DNA from: Sinohyriopsis cumingii
Lineage: Eukaryota > Mollusca > Bivalvia > Unionida > Unionidae
Length of the DNA stretch: 64,000 bases
Direction: 5' to 3'
Assembly: GCA_028554795.2 (NCBI GenBank)
Contig: CM068835.1
Coordinates: forward strand, 56,721,219-56,785,218
Under the pieces are notes generated by a model, which worked only from the letters and a program-made list of their open reading frames with translations, was not told where the DNA came from and did no database searches. This document shows, piece by piece, positions 60,914 through 64,000 of the stretch (positions are counted from its first letter, which is position 1; every line of letters begins with the position of its first letter). A program made the position numbers and the translations under genes.

Positions 60914-61681
60914 CTGCACATGAAATATGAACGAAGTCCATGGCAAGGTCTAAGAGAAAGATAATCGATTGTCCATGATGAATATGCACACCATATTTGC
61001 ATTCCATCCTGAAGGACGGTAACGTGAATGTAGTCGATGACATGGTCAAATAACGTTTGTATATCTGGACACAACTTCATTAGATTATCTCCTCAAATTA
61101 ACAATACAACATTATCATGGCGATCAATGATTACTACCCATAGTATAAAGTAAAAGAAAAGAAAAAAGCGAAAACGAACGGGCGCATAAAAATATTACGA
61201 AAACCTATTATAAGCTTTTAACTTAGCAAATGAATGTAAGTCGTTCAATTTCATGCCTTGGAAACTTAAACAGTCATGCAGCGGAGATAGATGATAGATT
61301 TAACACAAAAAAAATATGTAAAATGGAAACAAAAAACACAAAACTGCACACGATTTGAAAATTGTACATACAGATTAAAATCTGCTCACAAATTTTTTTA
61401 TCTCAGTGATCCATGTATGTAAATCTAAACAGACCTACTTAGAACCGAATCTCTACAACAGGTATGTAGATGAACACTTGATAGATCTAAGAAAAAAGAA
61501 ATATAAAATCACACCATTGTATATAAAATGGAGAATCTATGAGCTAAGAAGGAAATACGTATACGATTACAAAAGGAAAATAAATATGCAAACATTCAAG
61601 TAACCGAAACATTACGGCATTTCCAATAGTTGAAGACCTACTTGAAGTATGAAAATTCTAAATGTCAAAAAGTGTCTAACT

Positions 61682-61683
<2 letters not shown>

Positions 61684-61754
<71 letters not shown>
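61684..61754. repeat. (AT)n microsatellite
   Basis: Uninterrupted array in an IAP intron. Confidence 0.95.
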
Positions 61755-61756
<2 letters not shown>

Positions 61757-61939
61757 TTCCAGGATTCACTCATATTGTATACTTGACTTTAGTTGTTCCA
61801 TCAGCTTGATATCAAATGGACAGCTTAAACAAAGAAACAAGTCGCATAAATATGGTTCTCTTTGCTGTGAGCTTGATAAGAAAGCAGTGACATACATTGG
61901 TTTTGAGCCTTTCTGTGAATCTTTATTTCTGATTTCCAC

Positions 61940-62121
61940 CTAACATTTCTCTCGTATTTGGTCACCCCTGTACATCATATTTCCCGCACGCCTATTGGAG
62001 GCACCCTCTTCTAAAGTGTCTGATCGAGTGTCAATTGTCTTTAGGTAACACTTGCGTGCATCTTTACAGCGTAGATGATGTCTTCCTATCGGTCTTTTCT
62101 CTTTTCCCTGTTCCCAGCTCC

Positions 62122-62180
<59 letters not shown>

Positions 62181-62720
62181 CCTTTGTAATGCGGCAGTCG
62201 TCCATGCTGGACACGCGGCCCAAATAACGTATGCATCGTTTTTTTTTTTTGCCTATGAAGGGTAATACTTGTGATCCTGCTCTGTCAAGCACTGTGCTGT
62301 TTGGAAATATGTCTCTCCAGGGATTGTTAATGATGCGCCTGAGATAGCGCACGTGGAATGCATTAAGCTTTCTTTCATGGTATGTATAAAAAGTCCAGGC
62401 TTCACTCTCTTGTATGAGTGCACTCACCACACAAGCTTTGTATACGTGAACTTTAGTATGTTCCATCAGCTTGCTATTGGCCCATAATTGTTTTGTTTAT
62501 CTGGAAGTGTGGTAGCAGCCTTCCCAACGTGCCTATTAAGTTCGCTCTCGAAGGAAATATTGTCTGTGATTAGAGACCACAATTACACACATTCATCAAT
62601 AACCTGTGATTCAATGTCCTGAATGCTGAATGATGGAGGATCATCGACACCTTGTCCCATTACCTGCGGCTTGTGTAGGCTAAGGGTGTATATACATACG
62701 AGTTTTATGCTGTGTTTTAA
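61940..62720 (-). pseudogene. LINE reverse transcriptase 3' end, interrupted by (AT)n
   Basis: The sequence reads ITDNISFESELNRHVGKAAT (about 62.55 kb), then HTKVHVYKACVVSALIQESE, AWTFYTYHERKLNAFHVRYL, RRIINNPWRDIFPNSTVLDR and RYLGRVSSMDDCRITKD. This is the C-terminal domain of a LINE family very common in molluscs and other invertebrates. An (AT)n array at 62125-62177 follows RITKDN, and the coding resumes beyond it as KRPIGRHHLRCKDARK and DTLEEGASNRRAG. The array therefore sits inside the old coding region, where relatives have an ILYGEL-type sequence. Confidence 0.8.
62125..62177. repeat. (AT)n microsatellite inside a LINE relic
   Basis: It interrupts the LINE coding relic at 61940-62720. 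Confidence 0.95.
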
Positions 62721-62765
62721 GTGTGCAAAATCATTTTATTAAAGTAGAAGAAAATTATTACGTAC

Positions 62766-62808
62766 CATTCCTTTCATGAGAAACGATATTTTCATTACGA
62801 ATCCGCTC
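62766..62808 (-). CDS. IAP exon: short inter-BIR linker
   Basis: This is a 43-bp micro-exon reading ERIRNENIVSHERN plus one base. The acceptor is a strong tttcttttttcag and the donor is AATG|GTACGT. It starts in phase 0, matching the end of the exon at 63058, and ends one base into a codon, matching the two-base start of the exon at 60913. There is no domain in it; the reason for accepting it is the combination of good splice sites and phase agreement on both sides. Confidence 0.7.
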
Positions 62809-63057
62809 CTGAAAAAAGAAAGACCAGATTTGTCATTATTTGTTAAGAAAGTATTACCATGTCAAGTCTAGGACACAAACATAGATTAGTTCACAATGGA
62901 CGAATCAAATCATTCTTTATTTTCTTTTACCGACAATTGACTAACGAAAAGGGACGTTATGTCATTACCTTCGGCGGATTAAATAATCCCCATCATTTTT
63001 ATTGAAATGCATGGAAAATTATAATTAAAAATAGATAGACACAATTTACAAGAATAC

Positions 63058-63209
63058 CTGGTATTCAGCAATTCTTCTCGGCTCAAGCTCTCTCCTCACA
63101 TATCCGCAGGAACTTGACTTCCGTACGTGTTCAAGGATAGGGTCATCATTTGGTGAAAGATTAGCAAGTTCTACGCCGCAAAAAAAGCACCTAACTGTGG
63201 TACCTTTTC
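63058..63209 (-). CDS. IAP exon: zinc-binding half of first visible BIR
   Basis: The exon starts after the acceptor ttttcaag and ends before the donor GTATTC (CAG|GTATTC). It begins with two bases of a split codon, so the previous exon must end one base into a codon, as in the second BIR. It reads GKGTTVRCFFCGVELANL and continues with an H and a further C, so the four BIR zinc ligands (CxxC, H, C) are present. The conserved Trp that usually follows the CxxC by several residues is Leu here, so this BIR may be structurally sound but altered on its binding surface. The first half of this BIR (the part with SFxxWP) was not found between here and the right edge. Confidence 0.85.
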
Positions 63210-64000
63210 CTTGAAAATGAATGAAAAAAACTGGGTATATTGCATGAAACAATTGTGGACAAAGAGCATTTCGTCAAATATAATCTACATGTGTGGCTAT
63301 TTCCTGCGAAAATCACTTACATTTTTTGTTTTGTCCAGTTTCCTAATGACACGCATATTAAATGGCCGATCAAAATCATTAGTATACATATGTTTTATAA
63401 GTTGGAAAAAATTCATAACTGTAGTCATTCAAAGATATTTTGGTCTTGAAATAATGAAAGCCACATGCAATGGCGGATGCCTCAGTCTTTGTCTCAGATG
63501 TATACAATTTGTGGCCTGATTGATGTATGAAAAACGGGCTAAAACTGTTCAAGCGATTTTAAAATATAATTTGTGGGAAGTTCACACCACTCAATGCATG
63601 GCTGAACACAAATGTATACATGGTAGACTAACTTGTCTTATTTTAACGAATAATGTACAACAAAACTTAAATCAATCATGAAACATTCTTTCTATAAAAA
63701 AATAGCAATTAGAGATAAAGTACTTCCAAACAAATTTCTGGGAGACATGGTATACGATGAGTAATCTTTTAAATATAATTCTCAAAATTCCAACATAACG
63801 TTCGCTTTTTTAATATCCTTCCAACCTATCTTAGGTTGGTGTCTTGGTGATCGACCTGATATTCGCATATTCTTCCTTGACCGTGTGTGGTTTTGTTATG
63901 ATATGATGGGTGGGACTGATTATTGTTTTATGAGGCTGTTTGGTAATAAGGACTTCAATAATCGTTTGAAGATGACGATTGGTACAATTAATACTTGTTA

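Larger units (their letters stand above)
33319..63209 (-). other. IAP gene (BIR-BIR-UBA-RING), 3' part, eight exons
   Basis: This entry describes the whole visible gene. Exons 63209-63058, 62808-62766, 60913-60740, 58903-58728, 58247-58151, 57385-57281, 52733-52596 and 33518-33319 have AG acceptors and GT donors, and every exon end phase matches the next exon start (2/0, 0/1, 2/1, 2/0, 0/1, 2/1, 2/1, 2/stop). Joined they give about 1.08 kb of open coding sequence. Domain order is BIR (partial), BIR, UBA-like, RING, which is the cIAP/XIAP-type layout; such proteins bind caspases or signalling partners through the BIRs, ubiquitin through the UBA, and act as E3 ubiquitin ligases through the RING. 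The 5' exons, including the first half of the first BIR, lie beyond the right edge. The last intron (52595-33519) contains the Polinton. The exon model is read by eye; no transcript was available. Confidence 0.85.

Noticed and set aside
60552..61049. A 165-codon single-exon gene
   Set aside because: Only 60913-60740 fits the IAP exon chain with splice sites; the flanking frame is intron.

Overview
The window looks like metazoan, probably molluscan (bivalve or other mollusc), nuclear DNA. It is AT-rich and intron-rich, studded with long (AT)n arrays, and carries tRNA-derived SINEs, several LINE relics, small hAT-type elements and an inhibitor-of-apoptosis (IAP) gene of the BIR-UBA-RING type. 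The organism is an inference from repeat content and gene type; no ribosomal or mitochondrial marker is present.

Host gene. Eight minus-strand exons between about 63.2 kb and 33.3 kb join with canonical GT/AG sites and matching phases into the 3' part of one IAP gene: second half of a first BIR, a short linker, a second BIR split over two exons, a linker, a UBA-type segment over two exons, and a C-terminal C3HC4 RING ending at 33319. The 5' part lies beyond the right edge. The last intron is about 19 kb long.

Mobile virus-like element. Inside that last intron sits a nearly complete 13.1-kb Polinton/Maverick (adintovirus-like) element, 35974-49050, with 267-bp terminal inverted repeats and a perfect 6-bp target duplication (TAAACC). 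It carries a packaging ATPase, a zinc-ribbon protein with a parvovirus-type phospholipase A2 domain, a retroviral-type integrase, a polymerase B followed in the same direction by an SF1 helicase and an HNH domain, a fibre-like protein, an adenain-like protease, two small hydrophobic virion-type proteins, a candidate major capsid protein and a long unassigned protein. All genes are broken by frameshifts, stops or lost catalytic residues, so this is an old copy. An R2-like LINE fragment interrupts it at 41.7-42.9 kb.

Other regions. 0-10 kb is mostly noncoding, with a possible 3' exon at the left edge, a degenerate inverted minisatellite (2.7-3.4 kb), a SINE (6.26 kb) and a hAT-like MITE (9.59 kb). 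11.0-12.8 kb is a Jockey/I-type LINE relic on the minus strand carrying another small hAT element. 20.5-21.5 kb looks like a solo LTR followed by a primer-binding site that continues into a long tRNA-Pro copy. 23.3-24.8 kb holds an unassigned degraded coding region. 31.5 and 34.5 kb carry two copies of one SINE family; 33.1 kb carries another SINE starting 21 bp after the IAP stop codon. 49.1-49.8 kb and 61.9-62.7 kb are LINE 3' ends. Everything not listed appears to be ordinary noncoding intron or intergenic sequence.
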